NCBI RefSeq assembly: GCF_900102055.1
Contig: NZ_FNBA01000001.1
Location: 893,085 to 957,084, forward strand
Reading direction: 5' to 3'
DNA from: Ulvibacter litoralis
Lineage (GTDB): Bacteria; Bacteroidota; Bacteroidia; Flavobacteriales; Flavobacteriaceae
Length of the DNA stretch: 64,000 bases
Part shown: piece after piece, positions 35,807 through 45,868 of the stretch
Numbering within the stretch: the first letter of the stretch is position 1
Layout: each line of letters starts with the position of its first letter
Translations under genes and position numbers: made by a program
The notes under the pieces: generated by a model
The model's database searches: none
What the model saw: only the letters and a program-made list of their open reading frames with translations
Told to the model about the DNA's origin: nothing

Positions 35807-37468
35807 TTACATTTTAGACGCCATAATAAGCGCATTGTATAAATTCACCATTTTCCCCGACTTAGAGATATTTGCAAATTTATCTTGATTAGAAGGATCT
35901 CCTCCTAAAATTACAGGAGTGTTAGAAGTAAGACCACTATCCATTATGATGTGTTTTACTTGTTTTGCTGAAAGTTTAGGGTAATGTGAACGAATTATCG
36001 CTGCTACTCCTGCAACTTCCGGAGATGCCATAGACGTACCTTGAAGGTATTCGTAAGTGTTTAAAGGTGTTGTAGACCAAATTTTAACCCCAGGAGAAAA
36101 TACATCAACGCTTGACTTTCCAAAGTTAGAGAAATTTGCAACCATTTCACTTCCATACTTATAGTTTAAGGCTCCAATTGTGATAAAAGTATCACCCATT
36201 TCAGCTCCAGTTCCTTTTTGATCGTTTGGATATACTTGTTTTGTATCTAAGTTGATTCCTTCATTTCCAGCTGCATTTACAATTAATACATCTTTAGAAG
36301 CTGCATATTTAATTGCATCCCAAACCCATTCTGGATGGGTAGAATAGTACTTTCCGAAGCTAGTATTGATCACTTTTGCTCCATTATCTACTGCGTAACG
36401 AATTGCCAAAGCAACATCTTTATCGTACTCATCACCATCTGGCACAGCACGAACAACCATTATTTCAACGTTGTTAGCAACACCGTCCATACCAATACCA
36501 TTGTTGCGTTGTGCTGCAATAATACCTGCTACGTGTGTTCCGTGTTTCGCATCTTCTTTTTTAGGATCTGGACCATCAACATCGTTGTTTCCGTAGTACT
36601 TGTCTGTAATGTCATCAGGATTATCTCCCAACACTCCTCTAAAGTCTTCTGTCATGTTGAAGTGTGTATCTAAACGACCTCCAAAATAATCGATTCCTCC
36701 AGTTAATTGTTTTACAACAGCTGGAACCGTACTTCCAAAGTTTAGCATTTGCGTAAGCGTTGCTATTTGTTGTTGTTCTGCTTCGGAAGGATTTGCGATA
36801 GCCGCTAAATCTTTCTTCGTATAGTCTTCTTTCCCTAATTTTTTAGTCATTGCAGCATGTGCAGGAGTTACTTGAGAAAGGATTTGTTCGTATTGAGTTT
36901 TATTCGCTAATGCTTCTTGAGAATCTTTTTCGAATTCAGCTTTTGCTTGTTGAAACATTGCAAATTCTTCACGATCTGCAGCACTAATTGAAGCTTCTGT
37001 TTTTCCGTCGTATTTCGGACTTAATTTTCTGATGATACGAACGTATTCCATATTTTCAGCAACAATATCACCTAAAAAGTTCCACCCGTGAATATCGTCT
37101 ACATATCCGTTTTTATCGTCGTCAATATTGTTTCCAGGAATTTCTTTAGGGTTGGTCCAAATGACATTTTTTAAATCTTCGTGTTCAATGTCAATTCCAC
37201 TATCGATAACAGCAACAATTACTTTTTGACCTTTGTTGTTTTTAATTATTTCTGAATACGCTCTAGTAACACTCATTCCAGGAACAGTGTCATTTGCCAA
37301 ATCGTACATAGGCCAGTCTTTAGTCTGGTCGTCTGTTAAAGGCGTAATTTTTAGTGGAAGCGTATCTATATTAGCTATAGGAGTTGAAATAATTGGGGCG
37401 CTACCACCACCACAACTAGCCATGATGGCTGCTGAAGCTACTAAAAGTGAAGTTTTAAAAATTTTCAT
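35807..37468 (-). CDS. S8 subtilisin-like peptidase, lipoprotein
   Basis: A 553-residue serine protease. The signal ends LLVASAAIMASC with the lipobox Cys at 19. The catalytic triad is visible: Asp89 in AVIDSGID, His309 in HGTHVAG and Ser479 in GTSMASPEVAG. The D-to-H spacing is about 220 residues, versus about 30 in subtilisin, because of a helical insertion (about 135-300) rich in Ala/Glu/Gln. A pair of Asp/Asn-rich stretches (NNIDDDKNGYVDDIHGWNF) suggests calcium binding. It lies 11 bp upstream of the M1 peptidase gene. Confidence 0.94.
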   Translation of the reverse strand: MKIFKTSLLVASAAIMASCGGGSAPIISTPIANIDTLPLKITPLTDDQTKDWPMYDLANDTVPGMSVTRAYSEIIKNNKGQKVIVAVIDSGIDIEHEDLKNVIWTNPKEIPGNNIDDDKNGYVDDIHGWNFLGDIVAENMEYVRIIRKLSPKYDGKTEASISAADREEFAMFQQAKAEFEKDSQEALANKTQYEQILSQVTPAHAAMTKKLGKEDYTKKDLAAIANPSEAEQQQIATLTQMLNFGSTVPAVVKQLTGGIDYFGGRLDTHFNMTEDFRGVLGDNPDDITDKYYGNNDVDGPDPKKEDAKHGTHVAGIIAAQRNNGIGMDGVANNVEIMVVRAVPDGDEYDKDVALAIRYAVDNGAKVINTSFGKYYSTHPEWVWDAIKYAASKDVLIVNAAGNEGINLDTKQVYPNDQKGTGAEMGDTFITIGALNYKYGSEMVANFSNFGKSSVDVFSPGVKIWSTTPLNTYEYLQGTSMASPEVAGVAAIIRSHYPKLSAKQVKHIIMDSGLTSNTPVILGGDPSNQDKFANISKSGKMVNLYNALIMASKM

Positions 37469-37480
37469 GTGTTTTTTGAA

Positions 37481-38374
37481 TTAATTAAAGAGTTCGTTAA
37501 AAGTAAAGCTTTCGTTAAGGCGTACACCTTTTTCGGTATGCTTTACGGTAATTATTTGGTTGTGAGCATCGTGCTCTAAAAATAAATAGTAATTGTGGTC
37601 TGCTGCAGCCTTTAAAAATTGTTCTTTTTCGGGCATTGTTAGCAAGGGTCTGGTATCGTAGCCCATTACATACGGAATAGGCAAATGTCCAGCTGTAGGC
37701 AATAAATCGGCAGCAAAAACAATGGTTTTCCCTTTGTAATTAATATGCGGAATCATTTGTTTTTCAGTATGACCATCCACAAAAAGAAGGCTAAAATCGA
37801 GTTCGTTGGCTTCTGCAAAATCGTTCTTTTTAGAAATGGCTTCCGAAGAACTTAAGCGATTAGGACCTGCTACAAATTTTAATTGTCCACTCTCTTCCAT
37901 AGGAAGGATGTTTTCTTTTAAGAAAGATGCTTTTTCACGTTGATTAGGCTGTGTCGCCCATTGCCAGTGATTTTCGTTGGTCCAAAAAGAGGCATTTTTA
38001 AAAGCTGTTTCGTATCCAGTTCTGTCTTTATTCCATTGAACACTACCTCCACAATGATCAAAATGAAGGTGTGTCATAAACACATCGGTAATATCATCGC
38101 GGTGAAATCCGTGTTTTTTTAAAGAAGAATCAATGTCAAAATCGCCCCATTGATAGTAATAATTAAAAAACTTTTCAGATTGTTTATCGCCCATTCCGGT
38201 ATCGATAAGCGTAAGTCTGTCCCCGTTTTCAATAAGCAAGCAGCGTGTTGCCATATCGATCATATTATTGCTATCGGCTGGATTGGTTCTGGACCAAAGT
38301 GATTTTGGCACGACACCAAACATTGCACCACCGTCAAGTTTAAAGTTTCCGGCTTCAATAGGATATAATTTCAT
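37481..38374 (-). CDS. MBL-fold metallo-hydrolase
   Basis: A 297-residue beta-lactamase-fold hydrolase. The zinc motif HxHxDH is present as THLHFDHCGG (101-110). Further conserved text includes LIDTGMGDK at about 57-64, the FVDGHTEKQMIPHI stretch and LFLEHDAHNQ near the end. It resembles the lactonase/quorum-quenching-like or N-acyl hydrolase branch, but the substrate cannot be assigned. No signal peptide is seen. It is the first gene of the minus-strand protease run, 12 bp from the S8 gene. Confidence 0.87.
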   Translation of the reverse strand: MKLYPIEAGNFKLDGGAMFGVVPKSLWSRTNPADSNNMIDMATRCLLIENGDRLTLIDTGMGDKQSEKFFNYYYQWGDFDIDSSLKKHGFHRDDITDVFMTHLHFDHCGGSVQWNKDRTGYETAFKNASFWTNENHWQWATQPNQREKASFLKENILPMEESGQLKFVAGPNRLSSSEAISKKNDFAEANELDFSLLFVDGHTEKQMIPHINYKGKTIVFAADLLPTAGHLPIPYVMGYDTRPLLTMPEKEQFLKAAADHNYYLFLEHDAHNQIITVKHTEKGVRLNESFTFNELFN

Positions 38375-38723
38375 AGTCTGTATTATATCGTTGCAAATTA
38401 CTAAAAGCGTTACAGTATGTTAAATACAACATCAATTAATTATATTATTTTTAACAAATAGGAATCAATTTTATGAAAAATACAGTCCTAAGGGAAAGCT
38501 TTAAAAACGAAAACATAAAATTTTTAAGCTTTTCTTGGTATTTAATTAGAATTGCTATTATTACATTGCCAAACTATAAGATGTACAGAAATGATTCATT
38601 TTTATTTATTAATTACTAAAAACGAGTTGTTTACAAATAAATAGATGTGTTTTATAGCACGATTCCAACTTTTTGATATTTAATACTCGTCAAAACTTAC
38701 TATTTTTAATCAAAATTTAAAGA
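38375..38723. other. Intergenic region between the MBL and antiporter genes
   Basis: A 349-bp AT-rich gap between divergent genes. I see no supported gene, no perfect TAnnTTTG box near either start, no tRNA and no DnaA-like 9-mers of the kind seen at 27.3-27.8 kb. Confidence 0.5.
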
Positions 38724-40586
38724 ATGCTCGAACTCGCCGGAATTATTATTTTAGGAATTATAGCGCAATGGGTCGCTTGGAAATTTAAAATTCCTGCCAT
38801 TTTACCGCTCATTCTTATTGGACTATTGGTTGGCCCTATTTCAACATTAATTTCTGAAGACGGTTCACAGTGGATTCGCCCAATTTGGAATGGTGAAAGT
38901 GGATTGTTTCCCGGAGAAAACCTATTCTATTTTGTGTCGCTAGCGATTGGAATCATTCTATTTGAAGGAGGACTAACATTAAAACGCGGTGAAATTTCAA
39001 AAGTCGGACCTGTTATTGGAAAACTAATTAGTATTGGAGCTGCAATCACATTTGTAGGCGCAGGACTTGCTGCTCATTACGTCTTTGGTCTTAGTTGGAA
39101 AATTTCATTGTTATTTTCATCTTTAATTATAGTTACTGGACCGACCGTAATTACGCCTATTTTACGGAATATTCCTCTAAAGAAAGATGTTTCCGCAGTA
39201 TTAAAATGGGAAGGAATTTTAATAGATCCCATCGGCGCATTAGTAGCCGTTCTTATTTTTGAATTTATCGGTATCGGGGGAGGAGCAGGGTACACTAAGC
39301 AGGCATTATTAGACTTCGGAACGATTTTGCTAATCGGTTTTGCTTTTGGGTTAACGGGAGGTTTTGCATTGTATCAAGCTGTGAAAAGAAAAGTGATTCC
39401 ACATTATTTACTAAATGTTGTATCCCTATCTATTGTATTATCTGTTTTTGTATTGAGCGATCAATTTGCACACGAATCGGGGCTTTTAGCAGTTGTGGTA
39501 ATGGGAATGTTTTTAGGAAATAGTGATCTTCCAAGTTTGAAGGAGTTGCTTTATTTTAAAGAGTCATTAAGTGTTTTGTTAATTTCTATCCTCTTTATTT
39601 TATTGGCGGCAAATATTAGTATCGATGATTTAATGTTAATATACAACTGGAAAACAGCAGTTTTACTTGCTATTATCATTTTTGTACTTCGTCCGTTAAG
39701 TGTGTTTATGAGTACCATAGGATCTTCCTTAAAAGTTAATGAGAAACTCTTTATAAGTTGGGTAGGACCAAGAGGTATTGTCGCTGCTGGGATCGCTTCT
39801 TTATTTGGAACAAAGTTGGTAATTTTAGGAGAGCCAGGAGCCGAATACATTACCCCTTTGGTATTTTCGGTGGTGTTAATTACGGTGCTGTTAAACGCAA
39901 CAACTGCGCGTTTATTTGCTAGAATTGTAGGGGTCTTCTTAGAGACTTCGGAAGGAATACTAATGGTAGGAGCTTCCAAAGTATCACGAATTATTGCGAA
40001 GTACCTTCAAAAAAGCAAACGACATGTTGTTTTGGTCGATACGAATGAGTTTAATATTAATAAAGCGAAAGAGTTGGGACTAGAAGCCATTAATGCTAAT
40101 ATTTATTCAGATGACTTAACCGATAATATCGAATTAAATGATGTAGGTTATTTGTTAGCAATGACTGGAAACGACGAAATTAATAAACAGGCGATTAGGC
40201 GCTTCGGAAAGCAATTTGGAGAAACAGGAACCTTTCGTTTAATCACACCAGAAGAACTTAAAAACAATGAAAATCTTTCGTCTAAAGAACTGTTTTCACA
40301 TACGCATGATTATGTGAAATTTACACAAGTAGCGAGTAACTTCCCATCCATTCAAGAAATCCCTGTCGAATCTCATAACGATTTTATGCACTTATTACAG
40401 ATTATTGAACAGGATGAAAATGCCATTGCCTTATTTTTGAAAAGATCGGACGGATTTTTAGATATTATTAATACACCTTCCGAAATGGAGGTTACCGAAA
40501 ATTGCAACCTAGTCTACATTGGAAAGCCGATGGATTTTGAAGATTTAATGAATACCAAAAAGGAACAGGAACTGAAAGAAAAATAA
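38724..40586 (+). CDS. CPA-type cation:proton antiporter with RCK/TrkA-N domain
   Basis: A 620-residue inner-membrane antiporter. About 12 hydrophobic helices fill residues 1-400. The SSLIIVTGPTVITPILRNIPL and WEGILIDPIGALVAV segments are characteristic of the Na+/H+ exchanger domain. A cytosolic regulatory region follows. It begins EGILMVGASKVSRIIAKYLQKSKRHVVLVDTN (about 412-445), an RCK/TrkA-N nucleotide-binding fold. It should exchange Na+ or K+ for protons, with ligand control by the RCK part. It is transcribed alone, followed by a small lipoprotein gene. Confidence 0.92.
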   Translation: MLELAGIIILGIIAQWVAWKFKIPAILPLILIGLLVGPISTLISEDGSQWIRPIWNGESGLFPGENLFYFVSLAIGIILFEGGLTLKRGEISKVGPVIGKLISIGAAITFVGAGLAAHYVFGLSWKISLLFSSLIIVTGPTVITPILRNIPLKKDVSAVLKWEGILIDPIGALVAVLIFEFIGIGGGAGYTKQALLDFGTILLIGFAFGLTGGFALYQAVKRKVIPHYLLNVVSLSIVLSVFVLSDQFAHESGLLAVVVMGMFLGNSDLPSLKELLYFKESLSVLLISILFILLAANISIDDLMLIYNWKTAVLLAIIIFVLRPLSVFMSTIGSSLKVNEKLFISWVGPRGIVAAGIASLFGTKLVILGEPGAEYITPLVFSVVLITVLLNATTARLFARIVGVFLETSEGILMVGASKVSRIIAKYLQKSKRHVVLVDTNEFNINKAKELGLEAINANIYSDDLTDNIELNDVGYLLAMTGNDEINKQAIRRFGKQFGETGTFRLITPEELKNNENLSSKELFSHTHDYVKFTQVASNFPSIQEIPVESHNDFMHLLQIIEQDENAIALFLKRSDGFLDIINTPSEMEVTENCNLVYIGKPMDFEDLMNTKKEQELKEK

Positions 40587-40626
40587 AAACGAGTTCAATA
40601 CGTTTTCTTTATTCAAAAGTACATCT

Positions 40627-40860
40627 ATGACTACATTAAAAGCTTTCTTTCTCATTTGTGGTGTCTCTATCCTATTATTTTCTTGTAAAAGTGACGATGG
40701 ACCTTCATGTGTAAGCTGTAGTTCACCACAAACAAGTGTTTTTCAAGTTTGCCAAGAGAGTGACGGAAACGCCTCTGTAAATGGAGAAAATACAGGTACT
40801 TCGTATGAAGTTTATATGGCAGATTTAGTAGAAGTGGGCGTAAGCTGTGGTGAGAATTAG
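40627..40860 (+). CDS. Small Cys-containing lipoprotein
   Basis: I do not recognise this 77-residue protein. The N-terminus MTTLKAFFLICGVSILLFSC is a lipoprotein signal with the lipobox Cys at 20, followed by KSDDGPSCVSCSS. It has a CxxC pair and two more Cys in the mature part, suggesting a disulfide or metal site. It lies 40 bp after the antiporter and 90 bp before another small lipoprotein on the same strand. Both start their mature parts with CKSDD. Confidence 0.72.
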   Translation: MTTLKAFFLICGVSILLFSCKSDDGPSCVSCSSPQTSVFQVCQESDGNASVNGENTGTSYEVYMADLVEVGVSCGEN

Positions 40861-40950
40861 TGAAAAGGAAAAACCCTTTTTTTGGCTTCAATTTTTGTGT
40901 AAGTGCTTTATTATACTGATATTTAAAGACTTAACACAAAAACCACACAC

Positions 40951-41217
40951 ATGAAAAAATTAGTACTTAGCACCCTTGTTGTAATAGCAATGGTCGTCAC
41001 CTCTTGTAAAAGTGATGATGATACCGTAGAGGCATTAGATTGTGCTGCATTAACGATTGAAGCAGATAATGCCTCAGATGCTTACGCAGATAATCCTTCA
41101 AACGATAACTGTATCTCTTTAAGAAATTCGCTTCAGGCATTAATTAATGCCGATTGTTTTGATGCCCAAACCCAAGCATCTACCGAATTAGCAATTAGTA
41201 TTTTACCTTGTAATTAA
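40951..41217 (+). CDS. Small acidic lipoprotein
   Basis: An 88-residue protein that I do not recognise. The N-terminus MKKLVLSTLVVIAMVVTSC is a lipoprotein signal with Cys at 19, followed by KSDDDTVEALD. The mature part is acidic and helix-prone, with four Cys (in LDCAAL, DNCISL, NADCFD and the C-terminal LPCN), enough for two disulfides. It follows the preceding small lipoprotein on plus and ends before palindromic element C. Similar small lipoproteins are common in flavobacteria. Confidence 0.8.
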   Translation: MKKLVLSTLVVIAMVVTSCKSDDDTVEALDCAALTIEADNASDAYADNPSNDNCISLRNSLQALINADCFDAQTQASTELAISILPCN

Positions 41218-41235
41218 GTTGAAGCACTAGAAATT

Positions 41236-41361
41236 GGAGTCTAAAAAGTAAAATTTAGTGTCCGTTCGAGAGCAGTTGAGAACTTCAAGTTTTTCATTGT
41301 TAACTAGGTCTCGACTGCGCTCGACTAGACAAAATGATTAAATAATGCCTTTTTAGACTCC
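41236..41361. repeat. Nested palindromic element, copy C
   Basis: Outer perfect 13-bp arms (41236-41248 with 41349-41361) with the core GTCTAAAA/TTTTAGAC also found in copy B. Inside are two inverted copies of the GTTCGAG...GAGAAC motif (41264-41283 and about 41308-41326). It separates convergent genes and may terminate both. Confidence 0.85.
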
Positions 41362-41366
41362 GTCTT

Positions 41367-43163
41367 TTAATCATTCAATTTAAGAACCGCCATAAACGCT
41401 TCTTGTGGAATTTCTACGTTACCCACTTGGCGCATCCGTTTCTTTCCTTTTTTCTGTTTCTCTAACAGCTTACGTTTACGAGAAATATCTCCTCCGTAAC
41501 ATTTAGCCGTTACATCTTTCCGAAGTGCTTTTACCGTTTCTCTAGAAATAATTTTGGCTCCAATCGCTGCTTGTATTGGAATATCAAATTGTTGTCTTGG
41601 GATTAACTGACGTAATTTTTCACACATTTTCTTCCCAATATCGTAGGCATTGTCTTTGTGTAATAATGCTGAAAGCGCATCGACAATGTTACCATTAAGT
41701 AATACATCTACTTTCACTAAGTGTGAAGCACGCATTCCAATGGGCGAATAATCAAATGAAGCATATCCTTTTGAAACTGTTTTTAAACGATCGTAAAAGT
41801 CGAAAACAATTTCAGCCAACGGCATATCAAAGCTTAATTCTACACGCTCGGTGGTTAAATAAGTTTGATTGGTTATTTCACCACGTTTTTCAATACACAG
41901 TGACATTACGTTCCCAACAAAGTCGGATTTTGTAATGATGGTTGCTTTTATATACGGTTCTTCCACTCGATTTAACGAAGAGGGCTCCGGTAAATCTGAA
42001 GGGTTGTTTACTAATATAACGGTGTCTGGGTTTTTATGTGTGTACGCTTGATACGAAACGTTAGGAACCGTAGTAATTACAGTCATATCGAATTCTCGCT
42101 CCAAACGCTCTTGAATAATTTCAAGGTGAAGCATTCCTAAAAATCCACAGCGGAACCCAAAACCAAGTGCCGCCGAACTCTCTGGTTGAAATACCAAAGA
42201 AGCATCGTTTAGTTGTAGTTTTTCCATCGAATTTCGAAGCTCTTCGTAATCTTCGGTATCTACAGGGTAAATCCCTGCGAAAACCATCGGTTTTACGTCT
42301 TCAAACCCTTCAATCATATTGGTGGTTGGCGTTTTAGAATCGGTAATCGTATCACCTACTTTTACTTCTTTCGCTTCTTTAATTCCAGTAATTAAATACC
42401 CAACATCTCCTGTTTTAATAACATCTTTAGGCGCTTGTTTCAGTTTTAAGGTTCCAACTTCGTCTGCAAAATAAGACTTTCCGGTAGCCATGAATTTAAT
42501 ATGCTGTCCTTTTCTAATTTCACCATTTAAGACTCTAAAATACGTTTCAACACCTCTAAAGGGATTGTAAACAGAGTCAAAAATTAAAGCTTGTAACGGC
42601 TGATCTGCATTTCCTTTTGGTGGCGGAACACGTGCAATAATGGCGTGTAGAATTTCTTCAATACCAATACCTGTTTTTGCACTTGCAGGAATTACTTCGT
42701 CTGGGCTACATCCTAATAAATCTACAATATCATCTGTAACCTCTTCAACATTCGCAGAAGGTAAATCTACTTTGTTTAATACAGGAATAATTTCTAAATC
42801 GTTTTCTAAGGCTAAGTATAAATTAGAAATTGTTTGCGCCTGAATGCTTTGTGCGGCATCTACAATAAGTAAAGCACCTTCACAAGCAGCAATAGAACGA
42901 GACACTTCGTATGAAAAATCTACGTGTCCCGGAGTATCGATTAGGTTTAAAATATAGTTTTCACCTTCAAAGGTATATTCCATTTGAATGGCGTGACTTT
43001 TTATTGTAATTCCGCGTTCTCGCTCAAGATCCATGCTGTCTAACAATTGAGCTTGTTTTTCACGAGAAGTTACAGTTCCTGTTGCATCTAAAAGTCGATC
43101 GGCCAACGTACTTTTTCCGTGGTCAATATGTGCTATAATGCAAAAATTTCTAATATTCTTCAT
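41367..43163 (-). CDS. lepA: Elongation factor 4 (LepA), translational GTPase
   Basis: A 598-residue GTPase that acts on the ribosome. The G1 motif is [15 protein letters not shown] (about 10-24), with the DTPGH and NKVDLP motifs following. Domain II, the EF-G-like domains and the LepA-specific C-terminal domain are all complete, ending [19 protein letters not shown]. Length is normal. A minus-strand TATATTTG (43199-43192) is 28 nt upstream. The gene stands alone, convergent with the small lipoprotein gene. Confidence 0.97.
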   Translation of the reverse strand: MKNIRNFCIIAHIDHGKSTLADRLLDATGTVTSREKQAQLLDSMDLERERGITIKSHAIQMEYTFEGENYILNLIDTPGHVDFSYEVSRSIAACEGALLIVDAAQSIQAQTISNLYLALENDLEIIPVLNKVDLPSANVEEVTDDIVDLLGCSPDEVIPASAKTGIGIEEILHAIIARVPPPKGNADQPLQALIFDSVYNPFRGVETYFRVLNGEIRKGQHIKFMATGKSYFADEVGTLKLKQAPKDVIKTGDVGYLITGIKEAKEVKVGDTITDSKTPTTNMIEGFEDVKPMVFAGIYPVDTEDYEELRNSMEKLQLNDASLVFQPESSAALGFGFRCGFLGMLHLEIIQERLEREFDMTVITTVPNVSYQAYTHKNPDTVILVNNPSDLPEPSSLNRVEEPYIKATIITKSDFVGNVMSLCIEKRGEITNQTYLTTERVELSFDMPLAEIVFDFYDRLKTVSKGYASFDYSPIGMRASHLVKVDVLLNGNIVDALSALLHKDNAYDIGKKMCEKLRQLIPRQQFDIPIQAAIGAKIISRETVKALRKDVTAKCYGGDISRKRKLLEKQKKGKKRMRQVGNVEIPQEAFMAVLKLND

Positions 43164-43191
43164 ATGCTTTTACCTCGTACCTATTAACTTG

Positions 43192-43199
43192 CAAATATA
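43192..43199 (-). promoter_or_regulatory. -7 box of lepA
   Basis: The minus strand reads TATATTTG, a perfect match to the -7 consensus, 28 nt upstream of the lepA ATG; no clear -33 element. Confidence 0.5.
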
Positions 43200-43405
43200 G
43201 TTTAAAAACGTAGGTTTTTACTATTCTTGTAAAAAATGAAAAAAACTGAAATTTATTTTCTTCAATTTTAAATAATACCCTAATTTTATCGTGAAGTTTT
43301 TTGGCAAGAAATTTCTTTCAATTCCCCGTGAAATAAACACTTAAAAAAGCTTTTATAACAAACCATACAAATTTACTTTGTTCGGCATTAACCTCACACC
43401 TGGAC

Positions 43406-45808
43406 TTGAAAAAAAATGTTTATTATATCCTCTTATTCCTTGTAAGCACTGCCTTTTCGCAAGAAACTTCAATTAGTGGGACTGTTTTAGATTCAGAGAG
43501 TTTGCCGTTATCGTTTGTTAATGTTTTGTTGTTTGAACAAGATGCTACTGAACCTTTTAAGGGAGTTACGACCGAAGAAGATGGAACCTTTCAATTAACA
43601 AATGTTGCGCCCGCTACTTATAAAATCACCTTCAGTTTTATTGGTTTTACTACCAAAGAGCAACTAATTGAGGTTGTTTCAGAAAAAAAAGTCGGAAAAA
43701 TTAAATTGGAAGCGTCGGCTGAAGCTTTAGATGAAGCTGTAGTGGTAGCAAAAAAACCAACGCTTCAAAAAACGGCTGGGAAACTAATTTTTAATGTTGA
43801 AAACACAGCACTTTCCGTAGGAAGTACTTTCGATTTATTGAAAAAAACACCCGGCGTATTGGTTGTGGGAGATGAAATTAAAATTAAATTTTCGCACCCT
43901 GTAATTTATATAAATGGGAAAAGAGTGTACCTTTCTTCTTCGGAAGTAATCTCGTTGTTAGAAAACTTAGATGCTTCCGCAATTAAATCGGTTGAAGTAA
44001 TTACAAACCCCTCTGCTAAATACGACGCTGACGCTGGGGCTGTTTTAAATATTATTACGTCTAGAGCAGTTTCCGTAGGGTATAAAGGAAGCGTTACGAG
44101 TAGATACGAACAGGCGGTTTATGCAAAGTATAATTTAGGAACCTCCCATTTTTATAAAAACAATTGGGTAAATTTCTACGGAAGCTATAATTTTAGTCCT
44201 CGGAAAGAATTTAAAGACGACGATAATCACATTCGGTATTTTAACCCAGACGGAAGCACAAACTCTTTTTGGGAATCTAATTTTAATCGTACCACTCGTT
44301 CAAAAGCGCATCAAGCCACAATTATTGCAGACTTTAACCTTGCAAAAAACCAGACGTTAGGCGTTACAGCAAATATGTTTGTTTCGCCAAATATGACCTT
44401 TCATAATACAGGTCTTGCAGAAATTTATAATGGAGCCCGTGCGTTAGACTCTACCTTTACAACCTTGAGTGCTGTAGAGAATGATAAATCGAATCTAGCA
44501 TTTAATGTAGATTATAAAATTGAGTTAGATAAAGAAGGCAGTACTTTAAAAGTACAAGCTAATTACATTGATTATGATAGTGATCAGGTTCAAGATGTCG
44601 CTACTGATTATTTTTTACCCAATGGAGATTTTCTTCGGAATAGTACGTTTTTAAACAATTCGTCACAAAAAACAAATATTATAACCAGTCAGGCAGATCT
44701 TACGACAAACTTGGTTGGAGGTACTTTTGAAGCTGGAATGAAATTTACAGATACAGACACCAAAAATGTTTTAGACTTTTTAGCGGGCGAAAATAGCAGC
44801 CAACAGTTTAACGAATCACTTTCTGACGATTTTGACTACCATGAAAATGTGTATGCAGAGTATGTAAATTATGCCAAAGACTGGGATAAGTGGAGTTTTT
44901 CTGCAGGTCTAAGAGGCGAGTACACCCATATTGACGCTGTTTCTAAATCGTTGGGCGAAGTGGAAACACAAAAGTATTTTGAGCTGTTTCCTACTGTAAA
45001 TTTAACCCGTATTCTTAACAAAAACAGTAATCTAGGCGTAAGTTATAAGAGAGCAATTTCCAGACCTCACTATTCGAGTTTAAACCCGTTTAAATATTTT
45101 ATTACTGAAAATAATTACAATGGAGGGAATCCAAACTTGGTGCCTTCCATTGAAAGTACAATTACCATTAGCTACGATTATAAAAGCAAATGGTTTTTCG
45201 AACTGTATTATCAAAATCTTAAAAATAGCTTGAGTCAGCTCACTTTTCAAGACAACGATAGTAGGCTTATTAGAAACTTAGAGTCTAATTTAATTAAAGA
45301 CTTTCAATACAGCCTTGACATCGTATTTGCAGATTCATTAAAACCTTGGTGGTATTTTCATTTCACAACTTCGAGTTTTTACATGCAAAACGAATTCTAT
45401 TCCGAAGCAAGTGTTGAAGAAACCTATTCGAATAATACATTGGGTTTTTATGGGTCATTATATAATAGTTTTACGCTTTCAAAAAAACAGAATCTAACAG
45501 CAAATCTAACAAGTGTGTATGTTTCAAACCTTATTTTTGGAGCCTATAATTATAAAAATCAGTTCAATACTTCTATTTCGTTTCGAAAATCTTTTTGGGA
45601 TAAAAGAGCGAGCATAACCGTGGGTGTTGATGATATTTTTGACACCAATAATGCGCCTGTAATTTCAAACTATTATAACCAAGACAATGGATATTTTGCT
45701 AGAGCAGAATCTCGTTTGTTCCGACTTGGCTTTACTTATAACTTCGGAAACGCCCGCCTTCGCGACAACAACAGGTCTTCAAATATAGAAGAGGGTAATC
45801 GCCTATAA
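43406..45808 (+). CDS. TonB-dependent receptor-like outer membrane protein
   Basis: An 800-residue outer-membrane protein. It begins at a TTG codon: KKNVYYILLFLVSTAFSQ is a clear signal peptide, and no in-frame ATG lies in the upstream codons I traced or in the leader. An N-terminal carboxypeptidase-regulatory-like domain (about 20-105) is followed by a plug-like domain (TPGVLVVGDEIKIKFSHPVIYINGKRVY) and a beta-barrel ending FRLGFTYNFGNARL. It fits the outer membrane beta-barrel (OMP_b-brl_3) type rather than SusC. The ligand is unknown and no SusD partner is adjacent. Confidence 0.9.
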   Translation: MKKNVYYILLFLVSTAFSQETSISGTVLDSESLPLSFVNVLLFEQDATEPFKGVTTEEDGTFQLTNVAPATYKITFSFIGFTTKEQLIEVVSEKKVGKIKLEASAEALDEAVVVAKKPTLQKTAGKLIFNVENTALSVGSTFDLLKKTPGVLVVGDEIKIKFSHPVIYINGKRVYLSSSEVISLLENLDASAIKSVEVITNPSAKYDADAGAVLNIITSRAVSVGYKGSVTSRYEQAVYAKYNLGTSHFYKNNWVNFYGSYNFSPRKEFKDDDNHIRYFNPDGSTNSFWESNFNRTTRSKAHQATIIADFNLAKNQTLGVTANMFVSPNMTFHNTGLAEIYNGARALDSTFTTLSAVENDKSNLAFNVDYKIELDKEGSTLKVQANYIDYDSDQVQDVATDYFLPNGDFLRNSTFLNNSSQKTNIITSQADLTTNLVGGTFEAGMKFTDTDTKNVLDFLAGENSSQQFNESLSDDFDYHENVYAEYVNYAKDWDKWSFSAGLRGEYTHIDAVSKSLGEVETQKYFELFPTVNLTRILNKNSNLGVSYKRAISRPHYSSLNPFKYFITENNYNGGNPNLVPSIESTITISYDYKSKWFFELYYQNLKNSLSQLTFQDNDSRLIRNLESNLIKDFQYSLDIVFADSLKPWWYFHFTTSSFYMQNEFYSEASVEETYSNNTLGFYGSLYNSFTLSKKQNLTANLTSVYVSNLIFGAYNYKNQFNTSISFRKSFWDKRASITVGVDDIFDTNNAPVISNYYNQDNGYFARAESRLFRLGFTYNFGNARLRDNNRSSNIEEGNRL

Positions 45809-45868
45809 TCACACACTTTTTTTTCTTTTTTAAAACCAAACAGATTATTCGCTATTTTTGCAGCAATT

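Noticed and set aside
33963-37468. Type IX secretion C-terminal domains on the M1 and S8 proteases
   Set aside because: Neither C-terminus has the T9SS signature; the S8 protein has a lipobox instead.
38375-38723. Second origin candidate
   Set aside because: AT-rich, but it lacks the TATCAAC/TTATCAACA cluster seen at 27.3-27.8 kb.
21551-41361. Insertion-sequence ends or CRISPR for the palindromic repeats
   Set aside because: No transposase frame, no target duplication seen, and the copies are far apart with no regular spacing.
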